A stretch of DNA of 64,000 nt from Polyangiaceae bacterium (GTDB lineage: Bacteria; Myxococcota_A; Polyangia; Polyangiales; Polyangiaceae): assembly GCA_015075635.1 (NCBI GenBank), contig JABTUA010000001.1:2232001-2296000 (forward strand), read 5' to 3'. The notes under the pieces are model-generated. The model ran no database searches. It worked only from the letters and a program-made list of their open reading frames with translations, and had not been told where the DNA came from. Below are positions 17,611 to 25,809 of this stretch, piece by piece. Numbering within the stretch: the first letter of the stretch is position 1; each line of letters opens with the position of its first letter. Both the position numbers and the translations under genes were made by a program.

Positions 17611-18489
17611 TCAGTGGCCCGACGGCGGCTCCCCTGTGTGCGAGCCCAGGCTCACGCCGAACAGCACCGTCTGGACGGGCTCGTTCCGCCGGTCGGTGGC
17701 GGCGCGGAACAGCCGCGCGTCGAAGCAGGCCCCCGTGTAGCGCGCGCCCCCGCACAGGAGCGCAGAGAGGATGTCCACACCACCGTGGGGGTCACCTTCC
17801 CCGGGCTCGACGTGACTGAGCTCGACGCCCAGGTTCAAAGGTCCGACCCCGACCGCCAGGTGGCCGCCCCACTCGAAGCTGCCGCCCAGCCGACGGCGCT
17901 CGTCATCGGGGTTCACGCGACCGGCGAGCACCGGACCGCCACGAGCCGCGAGCTCGAGGTGCAGCTCTCGCTTCAGCAGCTGGTAGCCGAGCTGGAGCTG
18001 GGGCAGCTCGACGAGCGAGGCGAAGAACACGGGATTGCCCAGCAAGAACCCGCGGCCGCCGAGCCGCGAGAACGGGCCGTGGTCGTCGCCAACCGCGTGG
18101 TACAGCCCGAAGCCGACGTCGAGGCCGATGCCGCCTTCCATGCCGCCGCGGCCGCCGCCGATGAACGCGAAGTGTCCCGCCCGGGCGCTCACCCCGCCGC
18201 GCCGGCTCGTGACGTACGAGGTCGAGACGCTGTGCAGGCTCACGCCGGCCTTGGCGTCGAGCCCGTGCACGGAGGTCTCGCCCCCACGGATGCCGAACAG
18301 GCCCGCGACCTCGTGGGAGCTCCGCGGATCTTCGCAGCGCGCACCCGGGCGCATGCACCCGATCGCGACCTGGGTCTTCACCGCTGCACCCGGGCCGGGC
18401 TCGCCGCCATCCGTCGCGACCGCGAGCTCGTCCGCGCGGCCCTGGGCAGGCAGCGCGAGCAGCGCCAGGGCGAACGCGCGGGCGCGCAT
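17611..18489 (-). CDS. Exported protein, probable outer-membrane beta-barrel
   Basis: The 292-aa product starts with a signal peptide (about 1-19, cleavage after AQGRA). It continues with alternating hydrophobic/polar strands rich in Gly and aromatic residues ('GIGLDVGFGLYHAV', 'LVELPQLQLGYQLL', 'HLAVGVGPLNLGVEL') and ends with a strand-like 'TVLFGVSLG'. Four Cys residues are present, in two pairs. This suggests an outer-membrane barrel or surface beta protein. It follows the lipoprotein gene at 18493 by 3 bp, so both belong to one operon. The family is not recognised. Confidence 0.65.
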   Translation of the reverse strand: MRARAFALALLALPAQGRADELAVATDGGEPGPGAAVKTQVAIGCMRPGARCEDPRSSHEVAGLFGIRGGETSVHGLDAKAGVSLHSVSTSYVTSRRGGVSARAGHFAFIGGGRGGMEGGIGLDVGFGLYHAVGDDHGPFSRLGGRGFLLGNPVFFASLVELPQLQLGYQLLKRELHLELAARGGPVLAGRVNPDDERRRLGGSFEWGGHLAVGVGPLNLGVELSHVEPGEGDPHGGVDILSALLCGGARYTGACFDARLFRAATDRRNEPVQTVLFGVSLGSHTGEPPSGH

Positions 18490-18492
18490 GAG

Positions 18493-19224
18493 CTACTTGC
18501 CGGCGGCCGAACGAATCGCCGCTTCGATGTCGGAGTCTTTGGCGGCGAGGTCGTCGGGCAGCTTCGCGCACTGCGCATAGTCCGTGACCTTGACCATCTT
18601 CTCGGCGGGCTCGCGGAAGGCCACGCTGTCCTGGGCGAGCTTCACCGCTCCCGGCGACCAGGGGACGATGCGCTGCGGCGAAGTCCCCGGCGCGCTGACC
18701 AGCGCGAAGAGCGAGCAGCCGCCGCCGGCCTTGGCGAACAGGATCCCCAGCGACACGCCCTTGCAGCCCGCTTTCGGACACACGCGCTCGGGCTCGGGCC
18801 GCATGTCGATGGTCACGTTGCCGAGCACCTTGCGGGCGATGTCTGCCAGGCGCGACTGCGCGCGGGCAGCGAGCTTGAGCGTCTCCAGATCCGGCTTGCC
18901 GGCGTCACGCGGCAGCACGATGCGCGGCCAGAGCACGACGGCGCCGCCGGCAACGCCGGCAGAGCGGCTGATCTCCGGCGCGTCGCTCTCGGCGGCGGTC
19001 GCCACCGGCGTTGGCTCGCCCGCGGCCGGCGGCGGCGTGTACTCTTGCTGCACGATGGGCGCTGCGGTGCGCGCCGGAGGCGGCGGAGCGGGCTCGGGAT
19101 CTTCGGCGGGCTTCTGCGCCGAGGAGTTGCAGGCCAGGAGCGCGAGCAGCACGAGCGCGGCTTGTCCCAGGGAAACGCGGGCGATCACCCGAGAACGGTC
19201 GGGGACAAGGGCGGTGCTTGTCAA
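18493..19224 (-). CDS. Lipoprotein, unknown function
   Basis: The 243-aa protein has a hydrophobic segment ending in the lipobox Leu-Leu-Ala-Cys (Cys32), a Pro-rich spacer (35-75) and a mature domain with Cys at 149, 154 and 170 and a final Cys near 219. The TTG start at 19224 has GGAG just upstream; an in-frame GTG at 19188 gives a tighter signal peptide and is an alternative. It lies 12 bp after the Sel1 lipoprotein gene and 3 bp before the barrel candidate, so these three envelope proteins are probably made together. No known domain is recognised. Confidence 0.7.
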   Translation of the reverse strand: MTSTALVPDRSRVIARVSLGQAALVLLALLACNSSAQKPAEDPEPAPPPPARTAAPIVQQEYTPPPAAGEPTPVATAAESDAPEISRSAGVAGGAVVLWPRIVLPRDAGKPDLETLKLAARAQSRLADIARKVLGNVTIDMRPEPERVCPKAGCKGVSLGILFAKAGGGCSLFALVSAPGTSPQRIVPWSPGAVKLAQDSVAFREPAEKMVKVTDYAQCAKLPDDLAAKDSDIEAAIRSAAGK

Positions 19225-19236
19225 CTACTCCATGGG

Positions 19237-21060
19237 TCACTTGATGGCTTTGCCCGCCAGGCACGCGAACTGGTCGCCGCCCGTGCACGCGCGCTGGAGA
19301 TCCATCTTCGCGCCCGCGGTCTGGCCGGTGGCCGCGTTGATCACGCCGAGCCGCGTGCAGGCTCGGAGGTCACCCTTGGTGCAGGTGTTCCGCCATTCCA
19401 TGGTGTCCTTGGGGTTCGGCACGAAGGGGGAATTGCCGCCGTACATCAGCTTCATGGTCGCGCAGCCGAAGCTGCTCATGCGCTGGCAGGCCATGGTGAA
19501 GCTGCGCTTGGCGCCGTCGGCGCCGCCGGGCTTGGCCGCCTCGAGCCGGCCGAGATCGGCGCAGGCGTCCGCGTTGCCCATGTAGCAGCCGCGGCGGTAG
19601 TGCATCTCCGCGATCATGGCGTTCTTGCTCGTGCCCTTGCCGTATTCGTGCATCTGCGCGAGCTCGCTGCAGGCTGCGGCGTCGGCGCCGCGACACGCCT
19701 TGGTGAAGAGCTGGAGCGCCGTCCCGAGATCCTGCGCGACGCCGTCGCCGCTGGCGTACAGGCGCGCCGCGCGCCCGCAGCTCTTGTCGTAGCCGCCGTC
19801 GCAGCCGAGCTTGAGCTTCTCGGCGGCCTTGCCCGTGTCCTTGCCCACGCCGCGTCCTTCGGCCAGGAGCACGCCCAAGAAGCCGCAGGCCTCGGCCACG
19901 CCGTCGGTGCACGCCTTGTCGAACAGGTCCGCCGCCTTGGCCTCGTCCTTGCCGACCCCGCTGCCGTCGGCGAGCAAACGGCCCTGGTTCACGCAGCTCG
20001 GCGTGTCTCCGCCGCCGCACGCCTTCTCGAACAGCTGCGCCGCCTTCGCCGCGTCCTGGGCCGCGCCGTTGCCGGTCGCGTGCATCACGCCCAGGGCGCC
20101 GCAGCTGCCCGCGTGGTTCTTGCCGCACTGCGCCTCGCAGTCCTTGGCGTCACCGGCCTTGCACTGATAGGCGGGCGCGTCCGCGGCCTTGGTGCACTTG
20201 CCTTCCGCCAGCACCAGGCCCGCCGGGCAGCCGCCCTCTTGCTTCGCCAGCTCGACCGCGGGCGCCTTCGGGGCCTTGTCGTCCGCGGCCTTTTCCTTGG
20301 CGATCGGCACCAGGAGCAGGCGCACCGGCGCGCCGCACTGATCCGGCGCGTTGGTCGCGCTCGAGGTGGCGGACTTGCAGGCGCCGAGGTCACCGTCCTT
20401 GTTCTGGACCTGGCGCTTGCTGGCCGAGGCACCGGCGGTCTCGGCGCCGAAGAACGCGGCCGCGGCCTTGGCCTCGCCGCTGGTGTTGGTCTCCATCACG
20501 AAGGCGCCGACCGTCGCGCCGCGCACGAAGTGGGTCGCGCCGTCGCACTTGCCCTTGAGGTCCGTCTTGGTCGGCTCGCTCCAGGTGGTCTTCTGCTTGC
20601 CGACCATGACCATGGCCACGTCGAGGGACGAGCCGCGCTTGAGCTCCGCGCTGAGCTTCACCCCGCTGAGCGGCAGGTTGGCGCGTACCTCGTCGGAGTT
20701 GTTGAGGCGCACGACCTGCTCCTTGCGGGTCATGCCCATGTAGCCGTAGTTGCCCTCGATGTGGCACTCCTTGAGCAGCTTGATGCCTTCGCAGCTGTAG
20801 CCGACCACAGCGACGCCTTCCTTCATTGCGATCTCGAGATCGCCACGCTGCTCCGGCTTCCAGTCCACGACCAACGGCTCGCCGCCTTCGCCCACGCCCT
20901 GGCACTTGCCCTCTTCGAGGGCTTCGGTCGCGCTCGACTCCTTGGGGCGAACGGCATTGCCGACGCCGCCGGCACCGCACGCCACGACGGCGCTGGCGGC
21001 GCTCGCGCCGAGGAGGAAACGCAGAATGAAGGTCCCGGTCCGGTTCGACATGGCGCGCAT
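19237..21060 (-). CDS. Lipoprotein with Sel1-like (TPR-related) repeats
   Basis: The 607-aa protein has a signal peptide with lipobox Val-Val-Ala-Cys (Cys28), an unassigned mature N-terminal domain (about 30-260), and a C-terminal array of Cys-containing Sel1-like repeats from about 310. Their recurring text is 'AAQLFEKAC..GD..SC...G.L...G.GV..D..KA', in which the Cys pairs probably stabilise the helices. Such repeats usually serve as protein-protein scaffolds. ATG at 21060 was chosen; 21051 is an equal alternative and neither has a strong ribosome site. It is the first gene of the operon running to the CheR-like gene. Confidence 0.8.
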   Translation of the reverse strand: MRAMSNRTGTFILRFLLGASAASAVVACGAGGVGNAVRPKESSATEALEEGKCQGVGEGGEPLVVDWKPEQRGDLEIAMKEGVAVVGYSCEGIKLLKECHIEGNYGYMGMTRKEQVVRLNNSDEVRANLPLSGVKLSAELKRGSSLDVAMVMVGKQKTTWSEPTKTDLKGKCDGATHFVRGATVGAFVMETNTSGEAKAAAAFFGAETAGASASKRQVQNKDGDLGACKSATSSATNAPDQCGAPVRLLLVPIAKEKAADDKAPKAPAVELAKQEGGCPAGLVLAEGKCTKAADAPAYQCKAGDAKDCEAQCGKNHAGSCGALGVMHATGNGAAQDAAKAAQLFEKACGGGDTPSCVNQGRLLADGSGVGKDEAKAADLFDKACTDGVAEACGFLGVLLAEGRGVGKDTGKAAEKLKLGCDGGYDKSCGRAARLYASGDGVAQDLGTALQLFTKACRGADAAACSELAQMHEYGKGTSKNAMIAEMHYRRGCYMGNADACADLGRLEAAKPGGADGAKRSFTMACQRMSSFGCATMKLMYGGNSPFVPNPKDTMEWRNTCTKGDLRACTRLGVINAATGQTAGAKMDLQRACTGGDQFACLAGKAIK

Positions 21061-21135
21061 GATACGGAAAGGCCCGGCCAGTGGAAGCGCCGCGACTTTG
21101 ACGGCCTCGGGGCGAGCACGTAGGCTCCCCGGCGG

Positions 21136-22098
21136 ATGCGCAAACGAGCCTGGCTCTCGCTGATCGTCACCGGCGTCGCCGGCCTGTTGGCGCTGCGTCT
21201 CGGGCTCTCGTCTGCGGAGGCACAGACCGCCCGAGGCCAGCCCTTTCGCTTGGTTACCGGTCTCGGGACGCCTGCGCTCCGGCTGAGCAGCTCGGTCGCG
21301 ATCGCGCTCGAGCGCGAGCGGGCCGAACGCAGGGCCCGCGAACAGGAAGAGGCACGCCTGACGGCCGCCCTTCGCCCGATGCCCGACCTGACCCAGACCG
21401 ATCCGGCCCTCGGCGTGATCGGGGGCGGGGAGTCCTGGTGCGGACCGGTGGCGGTCTCGAACGGCTTGGCCTGGCTCGCCTCGCAGGGTCGCGAAACCCT
21501 GATCCCGCCGGGGGAATCGCCGCGCGCGCGCCAGCTGGAGCTGGTGCGTCAGCTCGGCTCCGGCCGCTACATGGGAACGACCCCCAACGGCGGCACCGGC
21601 ACGAACAATCTGCTCCGAGGTCTGCACGCCTTCCTCCGCGACAGCGGCTGGGGCTACCGCCGCCTTCAGTACCAAGGCTGGCGAGGACATCCGGCGCGCT
21701 TCACCACCCGGGTCAAGAGCGCCGAGCTCGGGTTCATCGCGAAGGCCCTGGACGAAGGCGGCGTCGCGGTCATCCACGCGGGCTGGTACACGCCTGGCAA
21801 ATACGGCGCGGATTTCTTCCGCCGTCACGGTGGGCACTGGCTCACCGTGGTCGGCGCCGGCATCGACGAGTCCGGCCGCCCGGCCCCCGACATGCTCGTG
21901 GTCCACGATCCGGCGCCCTACGCCGGGGCAGAGGGCCAGCGTCACTTCGTGAAGCTCGCGCGCCTCGAGAGCGGGTGGCTCTTGGCCGAAGACGGAGCGT
22001 TCCCGGCCAAGGGCTACTCTCGGCTCGAAGGGGGAATGAAGATCAAGGTCGAGGGCGACATCGCGGTCCTCGACGGCGCCGTCGTGCTGGTGCCTTGA
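21136..22098 (+). CDS. Exported C39-like/papain-fold cysteine peptidase candidate
   Basis: The 320-aa protein has a signal peptide (about 1-30), an Arg/Glu-rich helical stretch (57-75), then a domain with Cys102 in 'GGGESWCGPVAVSN', His234 in 'GGHWLTVVGAG' and Asp258 in 'VVHDPA'. Cys-His-Asp in that order and spacing fits the Peptidase_C39_2/papain-like fold. No transporter is fused or adjacent, so it is not a classical bacteriocin-processing exporter domain. It is probably periplasmic or secreted. The substrate is unknown, and the active site needs structural confirmation. Confidence 0.72.
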   Translation: MRKRAWLSLIVTGVAGLLALRLGLSSAEAQTARGQPFRLVTGLGTPALRLSSSVAIALERERAERRAREQEEARLTAALRPMPDLTQTDPALGVIGGGESWCGPVAVSNGLAWLASQGRETLIPPGESPRARQLELVRQLGSGRYMGTTPNGGTGTNNLLRGLHAFLRDSGWGYRRLQYQGWRGHPARFTTRVKSAELGFIAKALDEGGVAVIHAGWYTPGKYGADFFRRHGGHWLTVVGAGIDESGRPAPDMLVVHDPAPYAGAEGQRHFVKLARLESGWLLAEDGAFPAKGYSRLEGGMKIKVEGDIAVLDGAVVLVP

Positions 22099-22159
22099 GC
22101 GCAAGCGTTGCGGGCGCGCGTGGCTGGCCCGCCTTCGGGTGATGCACTAGCCTCGCCGC

Positions 22160-22981
22160 ATGGCATCGCTCGCTCGTTGGGCCATCGGCGCGCTGCCTGG
22201 CGCGCTCTTCGTCTCGTCGTTCTTCGCCTGCGGTGGTCCCTCGGAGCGGCACTGCGCCGCCGAGGCTCCGTGGAGCGGCACCTGCACGTTCAAGTCGGTG
22301 CTCAAGATCCGCCAGGTCGAGTTCCCGGCGCCGCACGGCGTCTTCGAGGTCGTGTACGAGCCCCAGCCGAACGCCTCGAGCCCGAACTTCACGCCGCCGG
22401 CGCTGCGCGAGGAAATCAAGGTGATGAGCGCCCACGAGCTCGAGCTCGACGCCTACTTCCAGCGGAACCAGAGCGCGGCCTGCCAGATGGCGGCGCCGCC
22501 GCCCGGCAGCTGCCAGCCGGGCAGGATGAGCATCGCCCTGCCGCCCTTCCAGCCCACCGGGGCGGCTCCCGCTCAAGAGATCCGTGGTTGCGCGCAGCTC
22601 GAGTCGCAGGCGACCCAGGACAAGCTGCCGGAGCTCACCAAGAAGGCCGCCCAAATGCCGGAGGTCGTGATGTTCGCCCAGGCCTCTGCCGAAGCCAGCC
22701 CGGAGGCGACGCAGGTGGCCACGGCCATCGCGCAGCGGATGAAGGCGACGCCGGGCATCGAGTGCGTCGCCATCGTCGGGCAGGTCTCGCCGGGCGAGCA
22801 CCCCGCCGTCGCGAACGAGCGGGCCAAGACGGTGCGGCAGCTCTTGCTGCAGAACGGCGTGGACGCCGCGCGCCTCACCACCATCGCGGTCACCGAGGCG
22901 GTCTACGGTGGCGGCACCGACGCTCCTCCGCCGGATCCGCAGAAGCGCCGCGTCACGCTCAGGATCCTCCTGGCGAGGTGA
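22160..22981 (+). CDS. Lipoprotein with C-terminal OmpA-like domain
   Basis: The 273-aa product has a signal sequence ending at Phe-Phe-Ala-Cys (Cys24) and two further Cys in the first part of the mature protein. Its C-terminal domain (about 165-273) has the order of an OmpA-like peptidoglycan-binding domain: 'VATAIAQRMKATPGIECVAIVG', 'ANERAKTVRQLLLQNGVDAARLTTIAV' and a final strand 'RRVTLRIL'. It probably tethers the outer membrane to the cell wall. The 3' end overlaps the convergent AlkB-type gene by 23 bp. Confidence 0.78.
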   Translation: MASLARWAIGALPGALFVSSFFACGGPSERHCAAEAPWSGTCTFKSVLKIRQVEFPAPHGVFEVVYEPQPNASSPNFTPPALREEIKVMSAHELELDAYFQRNQSAACQMAAPPPGSCQPGRMSIALPPFQPTGAAPAQEIRGCAQLESQATQDKLPELTKKAAQMPEVVMFAQASAEASPEATQVATAIAQRMKATPGIECVAIVGQVSPGEHPAVANERAKTVRQLLLQNGVDAARLTTIAVTEAVYGGGTDAPPPDPQKRRVTLRILLAR

Positions 22982-23555
22982 TGAGGCGCCGGAAGGTCAG
23001 GTTGACGCGCTCCGCGCTCACTCCGGGCTGCTTCGGCACGCCGTGCCGGAGCTCGTGCTGGAAGGCGCCGCCCATGACCAGTAGATCGCCGTCTCGCAGC
23101 TCGAGCGTGCGCGACGCGATGCCCAGGCTCTTCTTCTTGGGGTGGATCACGAAGCGCCGAGTCGCGCCCAGAGACAGCGACGCTAGCAAGGGGTCTTCGC
23201 CGAGCTCTGGCTCGTCGTCTGAGTGGAAGCCCATGCTGTCCTGCCCGTGGCGGTAGCGATTCACGAGCACGTGGTTGAAGTCGCCGCAGGTCGCCCGTTC
23301 CACGCGCTCCATCAGCTCCGCCAGGGTGGGGGAGGGCTCTCGAGCCGGCAGCGTCTGCCCCGAGTAGCGATACGGCACCGAGCCGGCCCAGGCGATCAAG
23401 CGCGGCTGCACGATACGCTTGCCGAAGAGCACGATCTCTCGCGCCTCCCAGGCGAGCTCGCGAACCAGCGCGGAGAGCAGCGCTCCGGACTCACGGGCGC
23501 CGATGAACGCGGGCTCCAGCCTGAGCCACGAGCAGAGCGAGAGCTCGGTTCTCAC
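22959..23555 (-). CDS. AlkB-family 2-oxoglutarate/Fe(II) dioxygenase
   Basis: This 198-aa enzyme resembles bacterial and eukaryotic ALKBH2/3-like DNA dealkylases. It has 'NRYRHGQDSMGFHSDDE' with the iron ligands His111 and Asp113, the distal ligand His171 in 'FQHELRHGVP', and the 2-oxoglutarate-binding 'RVNLTFR' (Arg183, Arg189). It is likely to remove alkyl groups from bases in DNA or RNA. The GTG start overlaps the stop of the downstream-transcribed PDZ gene region as GTGA. That coupling to an exported PDZ protein has no obvious functional logic. Confidence 0.9.
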   Translation of the reverse strand: MRTELSLCSWLRLEPAFIGARESGALLSALVRELAWEAREIVLFGKRIVQPRLIAWAGSVPYRYSGQTLPAREPSPTLAELMERVERATCGDFNHVLVNRYRHGQDSMGFHSDDEPELGEDPLLASLSLGATRRFVIHPKKKSLGIASRTLELRDGDLLVMGGAFQHELRHGVPKQPGVSAERVNLTFRRLITSPGGS

Positions 23556-24226
23556 GCCTTGGTCTTCGCCGGCGGCTTCTGCTGCTTCTTCTCCATGTCC
23601 CGGAAGCGTTTCTCGAGCTCCTTCATGCGCTTCTCGATGCGATCGGGATCTGCCGGAGCGTCATCCTTGCCGTCGTTGGGCCACTTCCACTGCCACTGCT
23701 TGAAGAACTGCTTGCTGTTGCCAGGCCCCATGCCCTTGAACAGATCCCCGAAGCCTTCGAAGGAGAAGTCGAAGTCCATGCCGCTGTCGGCGGGCGGATC
23801 GCTGTCCAGCTTGGCCTGGAGCTGAAGCGCGCGGCGCCCGCGCACCACGCTGACTGGGACCAGCTCGCCGTTCTTCTTGTCCGCGAGGGCGCGCGAGACG
23901 TCGCTCGGACTCTCGACCGGCTCGCCACCCACGCGCGTGATCACGTCGCCGACCTTGAGCCCCGCCTTTGCCGCCGGGGTCCCGGGCTCCACGCGCTGCA
24001 CCAGCACGCCGGCGTTCTTCGGGGCGCCGAAGTAGTCGCGGAGCTCCTCGGTCATGTCGGTGGCGTTCACCCCGAGCCGCCCGCGTCCGCTCTTGAACGA
24101 GAAGCTCCACGACGAGGCCGGGGGCTTTTGGGCCGCTGCCGGGGGCTTGGGCTTGGCCTTCGGTTGGGCGACGGCCGGACCGCCGAGGAGCGCCGCCGCG
24201 AGGAACAGGGAGGCTATCGGTCGCAT
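23552..24226 (-). CDS. Exported PDZ-domain protein
   Basis: The 224-aa protein has a signal peptide (about 1-20, ending AVA), a Lys/Pro/Ala spacer (21-38), one PDZ domain (about 50-140, 'RLGVNATDMTEELRDYFG' and 'PGTPAAKAGLKVGDVITRVGG') and a charged coiled-coil-like C-terminus ('RIEKRMKELEKRFRDMEKK'). There is no protease domain, unlike DegP/HtrA, so it is probably an adaptor or chaperone in the periplasm. Its stop overlaps the AlkB-type gene start by 4 bp (GTGA), and it is upstream of it in the same transcript. Confidence 0.82.
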   Translation of the reverse strand: MRPIASLFLAAALLGGPAVAQPKAKPKPPAAAQKPPASSWSFSFKSGRGRLGVNATDMTEELRDYFGAPKNAGVLVQRVEPGTPAAKAGLKVGDVITRVGGEPVESPSDVSRALADKKNGELVPVSVVRGRRALQLQAKLDSDPPADSGMDFDFSFEGFGDLFKGMGPGNSKQFFKQWQWKWPNDGKDDAPADPDRIEKRMKELEKRFRDMEKKQQKPPAKTKA

Positions 24227-24325
24227 CGCAGGTTCGACGATAGCACCGGCGATTGATTCGAGCCGCACCCCGGGTCCTTCCTGGAATCGACTCAGCCCGG
24301 CTCGGCGGGTAGAACCACGGCTCAG

Positions 24326-25582
24326 ATGCGCCCCCTCGTCGTCGCCGTCCACGCGCGTACCGGGATCACGGCGCTGAACGTGGTGACCGCGGCCCTCGAC
24401 GCCGACCCACGGACCGCCGGCACCGAGGTCGTGTTCGCTCCGAAGCTCGACGCGATTGGGGCGGCGGTGGCGCACGGACAGAGCGCCGGGAGGCCGGTGC
24501 TCGTGGCGTGGTCGTTCTACTCCGGCGACGCGCCCTGGGCCGAGGCCGAGCTCCGGCGCGCGAGGGCGCTCGCTCCTGGGGCGAGGCACGTCGCCGGTGG
24601 CGTGCACGCGACCGCGGAGCCGGAGGCGACGCTCCGGGCCGGCTTCGACCTGGTGGTCCGGGGCGAGGGCGAGAGCACCTTCGTCGAGCTCGTCGCCGCG
24701 CTCGGCGAACGCCGATCCCTCCCGGAGATCCCGGGCACGTCCTTTCTGCTCGACGGCGTCTACACGGCGACCGGCTCCGCGCCGCGCCGGCCGCTCGACG
24801 ACTTCCCAGCCTTCAACCTGCGTTACGGCAAGTGGAACCCGATCGAGCTCACTCGCGGCTGCATCTACGCCTGCTCCTTCTGCCAGACGCCCTTCGCCTT
24901 CAAGGCGCGCTTTCGGCACCGCAGCGTCGAGAACGTCCGCCGGCACGTGCGGGCGATGGTCGAGCAGGGCGCCCGCTACGCGCGCTTCGTCACGCCCACG
25001 GCGCTGTCCTACGGCGCCAGCGGCGAGGAGCCGGATCTCGGCCAGGTGGAGGCGCTGCTCGCCGCGGTGCGCTCCGAGCTGCCCGCGGAAGGCAAGCTCT
25101 ACTTCGGCAGCTTCCCGAGCGAGGTGCGGCCCGAGCACGTGACGCCCGAAGCGCTCGCCGTGCTCAGGCGCTACGTGGACAACGACAACCTGGTGATCGG
25201 AGGGCAGTCGGGCTCCGAGCGTGTGCTCGCCGCCTCGCACCGCGGGCACGGCGTGGCGGAGGTGGAGCGGGCGGTGCGCTACGCGGCAGAGGCCGGCTTC
25301 CGCCCCGACGTGGACTTCCTGTTCGGCCTGCCGGGCGAGACCGGCGACGAGCGCCGCGCCTCGCTCGCTTTCGCCGAGAAGCTGATCGGCCTCGGCGCTC
25401 GGGTGCACAACCACTCCTTCATGCCCTTGCCCGGCACCCCGCTCTCGCGGGCGCGCCCCGAGCCGCTCGAGCCGGACGTGGTCTCGGCGATGAACCGGCT
25501 CGAGTCGAGCGGTGCGCTCTACGGTCAGTGGCGCCGGCAGCTGCTCGATGCTCGAGAGCTGGTCAAACGGCGCGGAGGCTAG
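24326..25582 (+). CDS. B12-binding-domain radical SAM protein
   Basis: The 418-aa protein has an N-terminal Rossmann-like B12-binding region (about 1-125, with 'HVAGGVHATAEPEAT' and 'VVRGEGESTF') and a radical SAM core with the [4Fe-4S] motif Cys179, Cys183, Cys186 in RGCIYACSFC. The pattern matches the archaeal-type MJ_1487-like group of unknown reaction rather than MiaB, HpnP or BchE. It stands alone. Its TAG stop codon lies in the left terminal repeat of the mobile element that begins at 25580. The substrate is unknown. Confidence 0.85.
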   Translation: MRPLVVAVHARTGITALNVVTAALDADPRTAGTEVVFAPKLDAIGAAVAHGQSAGRPVLVAWSFYSGDAPWAEAELRRARALAPGARHVAGGVHATAEPEATLRAGFDLVVRGEGESTFVELVAALGERRSLPEIPGTSFLLDGVYTATGSAPRRPLDDFPAFNLRYGKWNPIELTRGCIYACSFCQTPFAFKARFRHRSVENVRRHVRAMVEQGARYARFVTPTALSYGASGEEPDLGQVEALLAAVRSELPAEGKLYFGSFPSEVRPEHVTPEALAVLRRYVDNDNLVIGGQSGSERVLAASHRGHGVAEVERAVRYAAEAGFRPDVDFLFGLPGETGDERRASLAFAEKLIGLGARVHNHSFMPLPGTPLSRARPEPLEPDVVSAMNRLESSGALYGQWRRQLLDARELVKRRGG

Positions 25583-25809
25583 GGGTTGTCCTTGGTTCGG
25601 TGTGCCACCGAGCGGCTCGATTCGCGCTGCTCGGCGGTCAGCCGAGCCCCGGATTCACTTGAACAGTCTGGTCATGATCGGAGCTCGATCCGCCAATGAG
25701 GCGTGAGTGCGAAGACCGGCCGGGGCCGGCGCCGGCCGTTTCGACCGAACGGAAGCGTCGCGTGGCGTTTGCTGCCGCCAGCGGAACGCGAATTAGGGAC
25801 ACCCCCCTA
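25580..25809 (+). mobile_element. MITE-like dispersed element, copy B, between two convergent genes
   Basis: This 230-bp element lacks coding capacity and ends in imperfect terminal inverted repeats (25580-25593 and 25795-25809, consensus TAGGGGnnTGTCC). It carries the hairpin GCTCGGC-GGTCA-GCCGAGC at 25629-25647 and a second inverted repeat near 25765-25790. It is collinear with the copies at 5758 and 27596. Both outer edges are CTAG, and the TAG on each side is the stop codon of the gene that runs into it (plus-strand radical SAM gene, minus-strand glycosyltransferase gene). This fits insertion into CTAG with TA duplication. Confidence 0.75.

Noticed and set aside
17593..21123. Open frame of 1176 codons on the plus strand opposite the lipoprotein/CheR operon
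   Set aside because: It is antisense to five well-supported genes, has the Ala/Arg/His/Gly bias of third-position GC shadows, and shows no domain or signal peptide.
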